A stretch of DNA of 64,000 nucleotides from Caballeronia peredens (GTDB lineage Bacteria > Pseudomonadota > Gammaproteobacteria > Burkholderiales > Burkholderiaceae). The DNA is taken from contig FCOH02000003.1 in the NCBI GenBank assembly GCA_001544595.2, positions 1-64,000 of the forward strand, in the 5' to 3' direction. The first letter of the stretch is position 1. The number at the start of each line of letters is the position of its first letter. The position numbers were made by a program, and so were the translations under genes. The notes beneath the pieces are model-generated. The model saw only the letters and a program-made list of their open reading frames with translations. It did no database searches and was not told the DNA's origin. Positions 18,096 through 27,053 of this stretch are shown here, in pieces.

Positions 18096-19496
18096 CTAGC
18101 GCGTGCGCATAACCCGCACCACGCCGACTATGACCCCGAGCGCGGCCGACACCGCCGCGCCCACCAGCGCCACCCGTGCGCCGCCCTGCCCGTAAAGCCC
18201 GAACGCTACGGCCGCGAGCGCCGCGCCGAGCGAGAGTCCGATCATGCGCGCCATCGTCATCAGTCCGCCGGCTGCGCCGCTGCGGTCATGCGGCGCGGCC
18301 GTCAGCATGATGCGGTTGTTCGGCGTCTGAAAAAAACCGAAGCCGATGCCGCAGATCGCGACGCGCCACACGATATCCGCATTCGACGGCGACGCCGGCA
18401 AGCCGATCAGCAGACACAGTCCCACCGCCATGATCGCGAGCCCGAGGCCGCCGACGAGCCCCGGCGCGTGACGATCTGAAAGCCGTCCCGCGAGCGGCGC
18501 GACGAACACGATGACGAGCGGCCACGGCGTGACGAGCAAACCGGTCGTCGTCGCCGTGCGCGCGAACTGATGTTGCAGCATGAACGGCAGCGCGACATAC
18601 GCGAGCGTCTGCGCGACATATGAGCAGATCGACGTCAGGCTCGACAGCGCCAGAATCGGAATGCGCAGCAGATCGAGCGGCACCAGCGGCGCACTGCGTC
18701 CACGCTGATGTCGGATGAGCGCAAAGCCGGCGATGCACGCCAGCGCGATCTCGATCAACGGCCACGCGTGAAGCCGCGTCGCGGCGGTCTCTGCTTCATT
18801 CACACCCTCGCCTGCTCCCAACCCGCCGACGCCGAGGATGAACAGCGCGATCGCTCCCGCGCTCAGCAGCGCGCCCGCGAAATCGAAGCGCCGGGTCGCG
18901 GCGTCGGAAGGCGCAATGCGCGGGAGCATCGCGCTTGCGAGACAGAGCCCGACAATCCCCAAAGGCACATTGACGGCGAACAGCCATCGCCATCCGGCCA
19001 CCGAAAGAATCCCCGCCGCGACAGTCGGCCCGAGCGCCGCCGAAAGCGCCACAGCCAGACCCAGCAACGCGATGCCGCGCCCGACGAGCTTCGGCGGATA
19101 AACCTGCCGCAACAACGCGGGTACGACCGTCGACATGCTCGCGCCACCGATGCCCTGCAGCGCGCGCGCCGCGATCAGCAGCGGCAGGCTCGGCGCGGCC
19201 GCGCACGCAAGCGAAGCCGCCGTGAACACCACGACGCCACCGAGAAATACGCGCCTGAAGCCGAACATTTCGCCGATCGATGCGAACGGCAGCACCGAGA
19301 CCGCCACCGCCAACTGATACGCCGTGACCACCCAGACAGTCTGCGCGGCCGGCGTCGACAGGTCATGCGCGATGGTCGGTAACGCGACATTGGCGATCGA
19401 CGAATCCAGATTGCCCAGAAAAGAGCCGAGCAGGACCGACAGCACGGCCCAGTAATTGATGCGGTGCGCGCTATGTTCTTGTGTCTGGCTGGTCAT
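18096..19496 (-). CDS. MFS drug-efflux-type transporter, DHA2 (14-TM) family
   Basis: Inner-membrane carrier of 466 aa with about 14 hydrophobic segments. Motif LDSSIANVALPTI in the first segment and RALQGIGGASMSTVVPALL in the fourth/fifth are typical of EmrB/QacA-like exporters. Likely a proton-driven exporter of hydrophobic compounds; substrate unknown. The frame runs on to 19898 but that part is antisense noise; ATG 19496 overlaps the stop of the upstream lipoprotein gene in an ATGA arrangement, which supports both boundaries and suggests coupled translation. Confidence 0.88.
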   Translation of the reverse strand: MTSQTQEHSAHRINYWAVLSVLLGSFLGNLDSSIANVALPTIAHDLSTPAAQTVWVVTAYQLAVAVSVLPFASIGEMFGFRRVFLGGVVVFTAASLACAAAPSLPLLIAARALQGIGGASMSTVVPALLRQVYPPKLVGRGIALLGLAVALSAALGPTVAAGILSVAGWRWLFAVNVPLGIVGLCLASAMLPRIAPSDAATRRFDFAGALLSAGAIALFILGVGGLGAGEGVNEAETAATRLHAWPLIEIALACIAGFALIRHQRGRSAPLVPLDLLRIPILALSSLTSICSYVAQTLAYVALPFMLQHQFARTATTTGLLVTPWPLVIVFVAPLAGRLSDRHAPGLVGGLGLAIMAVGLCLLIGLPASPSNADIVWRVAICGIGFGFFQTPNNRIMLTAAPHDRSGAAGGLMTMARMIGLSLGAALAAVAFGLYGQGGARVALVGAAVSAALGVIVGVVRVMRTR

Positions 19497-19966
19497 CGAT
19501 CGGTTTCTGTTTCCTGGAAAGATGCGCACGCCGCATGTCGCACGCGCAGCGTCGACTCTTGTGCGAAGCGCACGCGGTAGTGTGCGCGTATGACATCGAT
19601 GGACGCGTCGCCGGCTTTGTCGTCGGCGTGGACGACGTTCAGCACGTACGACGCCTCGCGCAGAATGGAACCATCCGCCGCACGCCATTGTCCGTTCGCG
19701 CTCCACACGGTGAAGCCTTGCGGAAAGCGCGGCGTGACTTCGACACGCAGGAAGTCGTCCCATTCTTCCGCGGTCACGACGCCCGCCGGTTTCGCCGTGC
19801 CGAAATACACGAGATCGTTCACGACGCGCTGTTCGCCGGGCGCGCAGCTTCGTTGCGCCGTCGCGGCGCATGCCGTGAGCATGGCGGCGACCGCGCAAGC
19901 GAGCGTCAGCATCGAGATCGTTCGATATCCGAACATAAGCGACATGAAATTAAGCGAGGACGCCAT
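19493..19966 (-). CDS. DUF3574-type lipoprotein
   Basis: Putative lipoprotein of about 157 aa. A hydrophobic N-terminus ends in AAMLTAC, a good lipobox, so the mature protein should be membrane-anchored. The body, with VYFGTAKPAG, EEWDDFLRVEVTPRFPQGFTV and GQWRAADG, matches what I recall of DUF3574, a family of unknown function. The start is uncertain (19966, 19945 or 19912); none has a strong ribosome site, and all keep the signal sequence. It shares an ATGA overlap with the MFS exporter gene, so the two are co-expressed. Confidence 0.75.
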   Translation of the reverse strand: MASSLNFMSLMFGYRTISMLTLACAVAAMLTACAATAQRSCAPGEQRVVNDLVYFGTAKPAGVVTAEEWDDFLRVEVTPRFPQGFTVWSANGQWRAADGSILREASYVLNVVHADDKAGDASIDVIRAHYRVRFAQESTLRVRHAACASFQETETDR

Positions 19967-20061
19967 CTTATAGCGCCGTACCCGATTGTGTTTTTTGTTC
20001 ACGATGATACTTTCGTCGCCGGTCAATCAAAAAGGCGCCGCACAAGGCGCAGGAGACACGC

Positions 20062-21438
20062 ATGACCCAGCGATCCGCCACGCTCGCCGTGCAGACCGTG
20101 ATCGACGAAGCGCCGCTGTCGCGCTTCCAGATCGCGACCTTTGTTTTGTGCTTCGCGATTCTCGTGCTCGACGGTTACGACACGGTCGTCGTCGGCTATA
20201 TCGCGCCGGCGCTCAAGGCGCACTTCGGCGCGGCGCCCGCGCAACTTGCGCCGATGTTCGGCGCGGGGCTCTTCGGGCTCACGGTCGGATCGTTCGTGTT
20301 CGGGCCCGTTGCGGACCGGTTCGGCCGCAAGCCGACGCTGATCGTGTCCATCGCGCTGTTCGCGCTTTTCAGCCTGATCTCCGCGTGGGCAAACTCGATC
20401 GAAACACTGATCGTGTTGCGCTTCGTGACAGGCCTGGGTCTCGGCGGCGCAATGCCCAACGCCTACACGCTCGCCGCGGAATATTGCCCGGCGCGGCTGC
20501 GCTCGACGCTCGTCGCGCCGATCGGCTGCGGCATCGCGGCGGGCGGCGCGCTGGGCGGACTGGCGGCGCCGCATCTGATCGGCGCGTTCGGCTGGCCGTC
20601 GATGCTCGTCGCGGGCGGCATCCTGCCGCTCGTTCTGGTGTTCGTGCTGGCGCGCTGGCTGCCGGAGTCGGTACGGCATCTCGTGGCGCACGGCGAACGT
20701 CAGGACGAGGCGCGTGCGATCCTCTCGCGCATCGCGCCCAAAATCGATCTGTCGCGCGTCGAGTTGACGCTCGGCGAGACGCCCGCGCGCGGCTTTCCGA
20801 TCGGCCAGTTGCTGCGCCCGGGAATCGGCGGCGGCACGCTGTTGCTGTGGATCACGGCGTTCATGGCGCTGCTCGTGATCTATTTTCTCGGTAACTGGCT
20901 GCCGATCCTGATCCAGCAGAGCGGCGTGCCGTTTCGCGAGGCGTCGCTCATGACCGCGCTTTATCTGACCGGCAACAGCCTCGGCGCGATCCTGCTCGGC
21001 GTGCTGATGGATCGTTTCAATCCGCAATACGTGCTCGCCGTCGCGTTCGTGTGTGCGGCGGCAGCTCTCGCGTCGTTCGGACATCTCGCGGGAGATCCCG
21101 CGCTCGCGTGGCTATCGCTCGTTGCGTTGTTCGTGACGGGCGTGGGCACCGGCGGCACGATGACGGGCACCAACATCCTCTCGACGGGCTACTACGGCAC
21201 GGCGACGCGCGCGACCGGCGTCGCCTGGACGCTCGGCATGGGCCGCGTCGGCTCGATCGTCGGGTCGATGATCGGCGGCGCGATGCTCGCCGCCCACTGG
21301 TTGCCGCCGCGCATCTTCGAGGCGGTGGCGGTGCCGATCGTGATCGCGGCGGTCAGCGTGTGCGTGCTCGCGGCGTATCGCGCGCGTCATGCAGGAACCG
21401 CTCAGGCGACGAACGAAGCGACGGCGCGCAGCGCGTAA
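20062..21438 (+). CDS. MFS transporter, aromatic acid:H+ symporter (AAHS) type
   Basis: Proton symporter of 458 aa with 12 membrane segments. FAILVLDGYDTVVVGYIAP in segment 1 contains the aspartate motif of the AAHS family (PcaK, BenK), and GPVADRFGRKP is the conserved loop 2-3 motif. These carriers take up 4-hydroxybenzoate, protocatechuate, benzoate and similar acids. CAGGAGACACGC precedes the ATG. pobA, which acts on 4-hydroxybenzoate, is 19 kb away in this window, so a shared pathway is possible but the genes are not linked. No aromatic degradation gene is adjacent. Confidence 0.85.
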   Translation: MTQRSATLAVQTVIDEAPLSRFQIATFVLCFAILVLDGYDTVVVGYIAPALKAHFGAAPAQLAPMFGAGLFGLTVGSFVFGPVADRFGRKPTLIVSIALFALFSLISAWANSIETLIVLRFVTGLGLGGAMPNAYTLAAEYCPARLRSTLVAPIGCGIAAGGALGGLAAPHLIGAFGWPSMLVAGGILPLVLVFVLARWLPESVRHLVAHGERQDEARAILSRIAPKIDLSRVELTLGETPARGFPIGQLLRPGIGGGTLLLWITAFMALLVIYFLGNWLPILIQQSGVPFREASLMTALYLTGNSLGAILLGVLMDRFNPQYVLAVAFVCAAAALASFGHLAGDPALAWLSLVALFVTGVGTGGTMTGTNILSTGYYGTATRATGVAWTLGMGRVGSIVGSMIGGAMLAAHWLPPRIFEAVAVPIVIAAVSVCVLAAYRARHAGTAQATNEATARSA

Positions 21439-21460
21439 GCCAGTCGGCGCGACGGCGCGC

Positions 21461-21700
21461 TCAGCCCGACACCGCGACGCGCGGCCCGCGCGCGGCGAGC
21501 CGGCCGTCGAGTTCAGCCTTGCCGTATTCGATCGCGAAATGTTCAGCGTCATGCGCCGTCGGAAAGGAGCGGAACGGCCCGATCGCGCGCCGTACGCCGC
21601 CGGGCCGCTCGATCAGGAGCGTCGCCACGAACTCGCCGGAGAGATGCCGCACGATGGCGGAGAGCTCGCAGCCTCGATATTCGACAGGGGTGGAGTCCAT
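21461..21700 (-). CDS. Small conserved-looking protein, unknown function
   Basis: A 79-aa frame (MDSTPVEYRGCELSAIVR...) with alternating hydrophobic residues suggesting a small alpha/beta fold and no signal peptide. GAGGTCAGCG before the ATG is an acceptable ribosome site. The codon use matches real genes here, and nothing else occupies the stretch. It converges with the AAHS carrier gene (22-base gap). I recognise no family and propose no function. Confidence 0.6.
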   Translation of the reverse strand: MDSTPVEYRGCELSAIVRHLSGEFVATLLIERPGGVRRAIGPFRSFPTAHDAEHFAIEYGKAELDGRLAARGPRVAVSG

Positions 21701-21973
21701 CGCTGACCTCGCTTGGCGGAACGTTCGGGAGATGCCTTCAATCTACTGAAGGTCCGCCGCTCGCGTAACCCTGCGTGTGAGTGGCTGCGAACGCAGGCCA
21801 CTCGATTGTCCGTTTTCGACGGCGGCAGCAAAAATAGCGCAAACGTTTGATTTCACCGGTAAGAATTTTGAAATGAGAGTGATTTCTGCACGATTTGTCT
21901 GAAGCCGCTATTCTGCGACGGACAAGCCCCGACGAAAGATGCCGGAAATTCCTGCAATCCGACTTCGCGCGTA

Positions 21974-22975
21974 ATGAAAAACTCCAAAGAACGACATTAC
22001 CGAATCGCCGCGCGGCTCATCGTGTGCGGCGGCCTGGCCCTCGCGAGCGGCGCCGCTCGGTCGCAGGAGTTCTCCTTTCTCGCCGGACCGCTCAAGAGCG
22101 CCAGCCAAAACACGTATTCGTGGGAAGCCAACTATCGCGAAGGACTCGGGCGCTATGCCGCGTGGAGTTTCTCGTGGCTGAACGAAGGTCATATTCCCGA
22201 TCACCACCGCGACGGACAGGCCGTGCAGTTCTGGGGACGCATGCCGCTCTGGAACGACCGGCTGGAACTCTCGGCGGGCGCGGGCCCGTACCGCTATTTC
22301 GATACGAGTCAGGCGCAGGCCGGCGGCAACTATTCGAACACGCACGGCTGGGGCGGCATGTTCACGCTGCGCGCGGCGTACTACTTCGATAATCGCTGGA
22401 TTGCAGAGATGAAGCTGAATCGGGTGCAGGCCTTCGGCGGCCCCGACACCACGGCGCTGCTTTTCGGCATCGGCTATCAGCTCGACGCGCCCGACGGCCC
22501 CGGCCCGCGCGCACGGGCCGTGCCGCGCACCACGAACGTGACGAACAACGAAGTCACCGTGATGATCGGCACGACGATCCTGAACAGCCTCGATTCCGAA
22601 TCGAACCTGGCGGAGAGCATCGAATATCGGCGCGGGCTGTGGCACTACCTCGACTTCACCGCGTCCTATCTGCACGAGGGCGGCCACGTGCAATCGCGCC
22701 GCGACGGCCTCGCCGCGCAGCTCTGGGCGACGCGTGCGTTCTTCAACGACAAGCTCACGCTCGGCGTGGGCGCCGGTCCGTATCTGTCGATCACGCAGAA
22801 CGACGACCTGCCGTCGAACCGCGCGGGCGATGGCCGCTTCTCGGGTCTCGTTTCGGTATCGGCGAGTTATCGGCTGACCGGCCGATGGCTTGCGCGCGTC
22901 ACGTGGAACCGCATGGTGACGCGCTATGACCGCGATGCGGACATCATCGAGGCGGGCGTCGGCGTGCGCTTCTAG
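21974..22975 (+). CDS. Putative outer-membrane beta-barrel with two homologous halves
   Basis: Secreted protein of 333 aa. The signal peptide probably ends at ARSQ-EF near residue 33, and the chain ends in GVGVRF with a C-terminal Phe, as outer-membrane barrels do. Alternating strands are rich in Tyr, Trp and Gly. Two halves are clearly related: YREGLGRY...LNEGH...RDGQAVQFW...NDRLEL..GAGPY in the first, and YRRGLWHY...LHEGGH...RDGLAAQLW...NDKLTL..GAGPY in the second. Each half also has an RW-A----NR segment near its end. This points to an old internal duplication. Function unknown. Its stop overlaps that of the convergent polB in a shared CTAG. Confidence 0.75.
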   Translation: MKNSKERHYRIAARLIVCGGLALASGAARSQEFSFLAGPLKSASQNTYSWEANYREGLGRYAAWSFSWLNEGHIPDHHRDGQAVQFWGRMPLWNDRLELSAGAGPYRYFDTSQAQAGGNYSNTHGWGGMFTLRAAYYFDNRWIAEMKLNRVQAFGGPDTTALLFGIGYQLDAPDGPGPRARAVPRTTNVTNNEVTVMIGTTILNSLDSESNLAESIEYRRGLWHYLDFTASYLHEGGHVQSRRDGLAAQLWATRAFFNDKLTLGVGAGPYLSITQNDDLPSNRAGDGRFSGLVSVSASYRLTGRWLARVTWNRMVTRYDRDADIIEAGVGVRF

Positions 22976-25365
22976 AAGAGCTCCTGCTGGCCGGACATCA
23001 GCGCGGTGAAGTCGTCGCGCAGAAAAGGCAGGATGCCGTCCGCGACCGGCTGGAGCTGTTTGCTCACGTAATGTTCGTAGTCGATCGGCGCATGACGCGC
23101 CTCGACCGGCTCGGGACCGGCCGTCGTCATCACATAGCTGATCCAGCCGCCGTTCTGATATTGCAGCGGACGCCCCTTTCGCGCGTTGTACTCGTCGGCG
23201 ATGCGCGCGGCGCGCACGTGCGGCGGCACGTTGCGATGATATTCGCCGAGCGTGCGACGCAGCCGCTTGCGATAGACGAGGAGTTCGTCCAGCTCGCCGC
23301 GCCGCGTCCGGCCGACGTAATCGCGCACGTATTCGTCGTAGGCCTCGCCCTTGAACACGCGCATATAGAGTTCCTGCTGGAAGCGTTGCGCGAGCGGCGT
23401 CCAGTCGGTGCGCACCGTTTCCAGCCCCTTGTAGATGATTTCCTCGCCGCCGTCCGCGCGCGTCGTCAGACCGGCGTAGCGTTTCTTGCTGCCCTCTTCC
23501 GTGCCGCGGATCGTCGGCATCAGAAAGCGTTTGAAATGCGTTTCGAATTGCAGTTCGAGCGCGCTTTCGAGCCCGAACGCTTCGCGCAGATGCTCGCGCC
23601 AGTATTCGTTCACATGCGCGACGAGCGCCCGGCCGATGCGCGCGGCATCGTCCTCGTCGCGCGCGCGACGCAGCCAGACGAAAGTCGAATCCGTGTCGCC
23701 GTAGATCACGCCGTAGCCGCGCGCCTCGATCAGCTCGCGCGTGCGATGCATGATCTCGTGGCCGCGCATCGTGATCGACGACGCCAGGCGCGGATCGAAG
23801 AAACGGCAGCCGCTCGATCCCAGCACGCCGTAAAACGAGTTCATGATGATCTTGAGCGCCTGCGACAGCGGCTTGTTGCGCTGGCGTTTCGCCGCTTCGC
23901 GCGCGTCCCAGACCTGCGCCACGATTGCGGGCAGACAGTGCCTGTCGCGCGAGAAGCGCGCGCCGCGAAAGCCCGGCACGGTATCGGCGTCGTCGGGCGT
24001 GCTCACGCCTTGCGCGAGTCCCGCCGGATCGATCAGAAACGTGCGGATGATCGACGGATAAAGGCTCTTGTAGTCGAGCACGAGGACGGAATCGTAAAGA
24101 CCGGGCCGCGAATCCATGACGAAGCCGCCGGGGCTCGCTTCCTCGGGCACGTCGCCCAGATTCGGCGCGACGTAACCGAGCCGGTGCATGCGCGGCATGT
24201 ACAGATGCGTGAACGCCGCGACCGAGCCGCCGCTGCGATCGGCCTGCAGTCCCGTGACGGTCGCGCGTTCGAGCAGGAACGGCAGCAGTTCGGTCTTCTC
24301 GAACACCTTTGTGACGAGCTCGCAGTCGTTCAGGTTGTAATGCGCGAGGGCGGGCTTGTCTTCCTGAAAGCGCCGTTCGATTTCGTCCATGCGCGCGTAC
24401 GGACTGTCGATCGCCTTGCCTTCTCCCAGCAAGGATTGCGCGACATATTCCAGACTGAACGACGGAAAATTCCACGTCGCTGAACGCAGCGCTTCGATGC
24501 CGTCTATCACGAGCCGTCCCGCGACCGACACGAAGAAATGGTTGCGCTTGATGCCGTGCTCGCGCCATTCGACGGCGCTGCCGTCGCGGCCGAGCGTGAG
24601 CGGCACGCCGTAGTCGTCGGCGTGTTTTTGCAGCACGCGCAGATCGAACTGCGCGACATTCCAGCCGATGATCGCGTCGGGATCGTGCTGCGCCATCCAC
24701 GCGTTGAAGCGGTGCAGCATGTCCGCGCGGCTTTCGCAATAGTCGAGCGCGAAATCGGCTGGTGCGGTATCGGCGGCGCCGTTGGGCGGCCCGAGCATAT
24801 AAACCTGACGCGCGCCGCAGCCTTCGAGCGCAATCGAATAGAGTTCGCCCTTCGCGCTCGTTTCAATATCCAGCGACACCAGTTTCAGCGACGGACGGTA
24901 ATCCGGCGCCGGCTTCAGCTCGCTCGATATGTAACCGTCGCGCGCGACGCCTTCGAACGACACGGGCGCGGTGATGAAACGCTCCATCAGATAGCGTTCG
25001 TGCGGGCGGATGTCGGCTTCATAGACGTTGACGCCCGCGTTTTTCAGGGTTCTTTCGAGCGCCAGCAACTGGCGATATTGCGGGCAATAGAGTCCGAGCA
25101 CCGGCTTCTGGCGGAAATCCTTCAGCGGCAGATCGCGCAGTTGCGCGTCGCGCACGCCGGCGACGATCCCTTCTGCCTTCGCGCGATCTTCGGCACGAAT
25201 GAACGCGACGCTCGTTTGCCGCGCAATGCGGATCTTCTTCGGGCCATCGTCGGTGGCGAGCCAGAAATCGACTTCGGTTCCGGCTGCCGTGTCGCGCCAG
25301 TGACGAGTCAGCAGGAAACCCTGTCGTGTGGAAGCCAAGCCGTTATCTTCGAGAGCGCGTGCCAT
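22972..25365 (-). CDS. polB: DNA polymerase II (family B)
   Basis: Family-B replicative-type repair polymerase of 797 aa. The exonuclease sites are intact: Asp166/Glu168 in [16 protein letters not shown] near 232-241 and YNLNDCEL near 343-350. The polymerase sites are [10 protein letters not shown] (431-440), [13 protein letters not shown] and YGDTDS (555-560). Length and motifs match E. coli Pol II, which takes part in repair and translesion synthesis. No LexA-type SOS box is visible upstream. It is downstream of flhDC on the same strand but isolated from it by two terminators. The initiator ATG at 25365 has no strong ribosome site. Confidence 0.96.
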   Translation of the reverse strand: MARALEDNGLASTRQGFLLTRHWRDTAAGTEVDFWLATDDGPKKIRIARQTSVAFIRAEDRAKAEGIVAGVRDAQLRDLPLKDFRQKPVLGLYCPQYRQLLALERTLKNAGVNVYEADIRPHERYLMERFITAPVSFEGVARDGYISSELKPAPDYRPSLKLVSLDIETSAKGELYSIALEGCGARQVYMLGPPNGAADTAPADFALDYCESRADMLHRFNAWMAQHDPDAIIGWNVAQFDLRVLQKHADDYGVPLTLGRDGSAVEWREHGIKRNHFFVSVAGRLVIDGIEALRSATWNFPSFSLEYVAQSLLGEGKAIDSPYARMDEIERRFQEDKPALAHYNLNDCELVTKVFEKTELLPFLLERATVTGLQADRSGGSVAAFTHLYMPRMHRLGYVAPNLGDVPEEASPGGFVMDSRPGLYDSVLVLDYKSLYPSIIRTFLIDPAGLAQGVSTPDDADTVPGFRGARFSRDRHCLPAIVAQVWDAREAAKRQRNKPLSQALKIIMNSFYGVLGSSGCRFFDPRLASSITMRGHEIMHRTRELIEARGYGVIYGDTDSTFVWLRRARDEDDAARIGRALVAHVNEYWREHLREAFGLESALELQFETHFKRFLMPTIRGTEEGSKKRYAGLTTRADGGEEIIYKGLETVRTDWTPLAQRFQQELYMRVFKGEAYDEYVRDYVGRTRRGELDELLVYRKRLRRTLGEYHRNVPPHVRAARIADEYNARKGRPLQYQNGGWISYVMTTAGPEPVEARHAPIDYEHYVSKQLQPVADGILPFLRDDFTALMSGQQELF

Positions 25366-25394
25366 CGAAGCATTTTACTTGCCGCCAAACAAAA

Positions 25395-25423
25395 GGCCCG
25401 GCGCGTCTTTATCGCGTCGGGCC
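25395..25423 (-). terminator. Second terminator of the flhDC unit
   Basis: On the minus strand an 11-pair stem (GGCCCGACGCG / CGCGCCGGGCC, one wobble) with a seven-base loop is followed directly by TTTTGTTT. It lies between flhC and polB and would block read-through into polB. Confidence 0.85.
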
Positions 25424-25439
25424 GGATGAATTCGGGAAT

Positions 25440-25526
25440 GAGAAAAAAGTAAAACGCGGTAGCGGCAAATCGGCCGTCCACCATCCTTGCGGACGGTCCC
25501 CGGAGAACGGCCGGCGCCGCTACCGC
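25440..25526 (-). terminator. Structured terminator or 3'-UTR RNA directly after flhC
   Basis: It begins one base after the flhC stop codon. An outer 11-pair stem (GCGGTAGCGGC, 25516-25526; GCCGCTACCGC, 25456-25466) encloses a seven-pair stem (CGGCCGT/ACGGCCG) and then a six-pair stem (CCGTCC/GGATGG) capped by a GCAA tetraloop. The transcript then reads GTTTTACTTTTTTC. It can terminate transcription, but three stacked helices with a GNRA loop are more elaborate than needed. Confidence 0.7.
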
Positions 25527-26189
25527 CTAAGCAGCCTGTGCGACCAGGCCCGCCCGTTGCGACTGTAACGCCGCTACGTTACCGAGTACCGTGTGCTCCG
25601 CGTGCTCCGGCACTTCGTTCTTCGACATCGACACCTCCAGCGCGGCTTCTTGACTGGCCTGTCTTGCGGCCGCCGCTTTCTTGGTCTTCCCCGCGCGTGA
25701 CGGCGGCTGGCAGGCCCCGCACACCACGTTGTTCTGCAAATCATGTTTATGTGCGACGAACTTCCCGGTGCAGCGGCAGCATGCCGTCATCTGCAGCATG
25801 CCCGCGTCGAAGAAGCGCACAAGAGTCCAGGCCCGCGTAAGGTCGAGTACCGCCTCGGCACCGCTATGGTTGCAGTGCTCGAGGTACAGCCGATACCCCT
25901 TGGTCAGTGCATCGAGATGCGAACAGCCGGCTTCGTTCTTCAGGAACGTATAGGTGTTATAGAAAAGCGATGCGTGGATATTGGCGAGCCACGTCATGTA
26001 CCAGTCGGCCGAGAACGGCAGCATGCCCTTCGGCGGCGATACACCCTTCACTTCGCGATACAGACGAATCATGCGGTCCCGCGAGAGCGTGAGTTCGCTC
26101 TCCAGCACTTGCATGCGCGCGCCGAGCTCGATCAGCGCGATGGCGCGGAACACTTCCTGGGCGTCTTCGGTGAGGCTCTTCTTCAGCAT
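25527..26189 (-). CDS. flhC: Flagellar master regulator FlhC
   Basis: Subunit of the FlhD4C2 activator of early flagellar genes, 220 aa. The zinc-binding cysteines Cys137, Cys140, Cys157 and Cys160 fall at the same numbers as in E. coli FlhC. The tail after residue 165 is longer than in E. coli (192 aa) and Ala/Lys/Gln-rich. A GTG at 26207 abuts the flhD stop, but ATG 26189 has ACGGAGCGAGCC before it and is preferred. It is 18 bases after flhD. No mot, che or fli gene follows in this window, unlike the usual Burkholderia arrangement that I recall. Confidence 0.95.
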   Translation of the reverse strand: MLKKSLTEDAQEVFRAIALIELGARMQVLESELTLSRDRMIRLYREVKGVSPPKGMLPFSADWYMTWLANIHASLFYNTYTFLKNEAGCSHLDALTKGYRLYLEHCNHSGAEAVLDLTRAWTLVRFFDAGMLQMTACCRCTGKFVAHKHDLQNNVVCGACQPPSRAGKTKKAAAARQASQEAALEVSMSKNEVPEHAEHTVLGNVAALQSQRAGLVAQAA

Positions 26190-26207
26190 GGCTCGCTCCG
26201 TATTCAC

Positions 26208-26525
26208 TTAAGCGAACTGTTCAGCCGGCTGGCCAGCCAGCAGGATTGCCGCGTGCGTCGGCGCGATGTCCGCATTCTTCGCGGGTTGCGTCAAGGCCGA
26301 CAGCATCGTGTGATCGTTGAAGCGGAAAGCGCAAAGCAGGTTATCCGACGATGCGAGCTTGACGACCTGCGCGAGCGTCAGCCCCGACAGCAGATCGGCG
26401 AGCTCCGCCGACAGACCGAGCCGGAACATGCCGATGGCGCGGTCCTCACGCAAAAGACGCTGCGCGAGCATGATGTACGACAAGTTGATTTCCCGGATCG
26501 ATTCCAGCGTTTCGCGACCGTTCAT
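26208..26525 (-). CDS. flhD: Flagellar master regulator FlhD
   Basis: Partner of FlhC, 105 aa, helical; INLSYIMLAQRLLREDRAIGMFRLGLS is the conserved dimer-forming core. GGAAGTTGCAACC precedes the ATG. It heads a two-gene operon with flhC. The promoter should lie in the AT-rich 500 bases upstream, which contain a GTTACA-TCT-TGTAAC dyad 116 bases before the start codon. The gene is slightly shorter than E. coli flhD (116 aa) but complete. Confidence 0.95.
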   Translation of the reverse strand: MNGRETLESIREINLSYIMLAQRLLREDRAIGMFRLGLSAELADLLSGLTLAQVVKLASSDNLLCAFRFNDHTMLSALTQPAKNADIAPTHAAILLAGQPAEQFA

Positions 26526-27053
26526 GGTTGCAACTTCCAGTAAATCCCCGATTTCCCGCCGGCTTTTTGCCGATATCTTTTTTGTGCCTCACCGGACTAG
26601 TTCTGCCCGGCTACGTCCTGCGTAATCTTTGTTTCAGTGCGTTACATCTTGTAACAACCACTGTGAGACGGATTCTAAGTACGACCAGAAACTAAAGCAA
26701 GGTCATCTCAATAATATTTTGTTGCAAACAACACTTCGTATCGGTAATTTTTTCGACGTGCTTGTTACGTCTGGTTTTGCCGGCTTCTTTCTATTCTTCT
26801 GATGTTTACGGCATTTGTTCAGACAAGGATTTTTTTTGTCGGAATAATGGCTTGCCGCCAGCCTCAACGGGCGATTGCGGGATTCGGTTGACACTCTCAC
26901 CCTCTAATCTCTCGACAATTCATCTGAAGATTAAGGGCGAAAAAATGCCGCGTAATCGGGATTTACCGAGACGCGGCATAACGAGTAATAAATACCTATG
27001 AGGTGTTACGTGGGTGTTACGGCCTTTGTTACCCGCGTTTGTAACGACGCCCG
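26526..27053. promoter_or_regulatory. AT-rich flhDC control region and intergenic stretch
   Basis: About 530 bases with no credible gene and clearly lower GC than the surroundings, especially 26600-27000. It holds the dyad GTTACA-TCT-TGTAAC (26641-26655), and at its right end five GTTAC/GTAAC words within 27005-27057 (starts 27005, 27016, 27028, 27041, 27053). Binding sites for flhDC regulators are expected here, but I cannot name them. A terminator for the next gene is listed separately. Confidence 0.55.
26936..26979 (-). terminator. Intrinsic terminator downstream of the nucleoside permease gene
   Basis: On the minus strand, ATGCCGCGT/ACGCGGCAT (nine pairs) encloses an inner TCGG/CCGA stem, and the 3' arm is followed by TTTTTTCGCC. 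It lies 75 bases after the stop of the gene at 27054-28190. Confidence 0.8.

Noticed and set aside
21908..24739. A 943-codon open frame on the minus strand
   Set aside because: It is an alternative frame over polB and antisense to the barrel gene, with Arg-rich content and no family motif; the polB frame has all catalytic motifs.
25366..25440. A LexA/SOS box upstream of polB
   Set aside because: Searched by eye for CTG-N10-CAG type sites; only a terminator hairpin is present.
26762..27001. A 79-codon frame in the flhDC upstream region
   Set aside because: No ribosome site, composition unlike the neighbouring genes, and it runs across a clear terminator hairpin.
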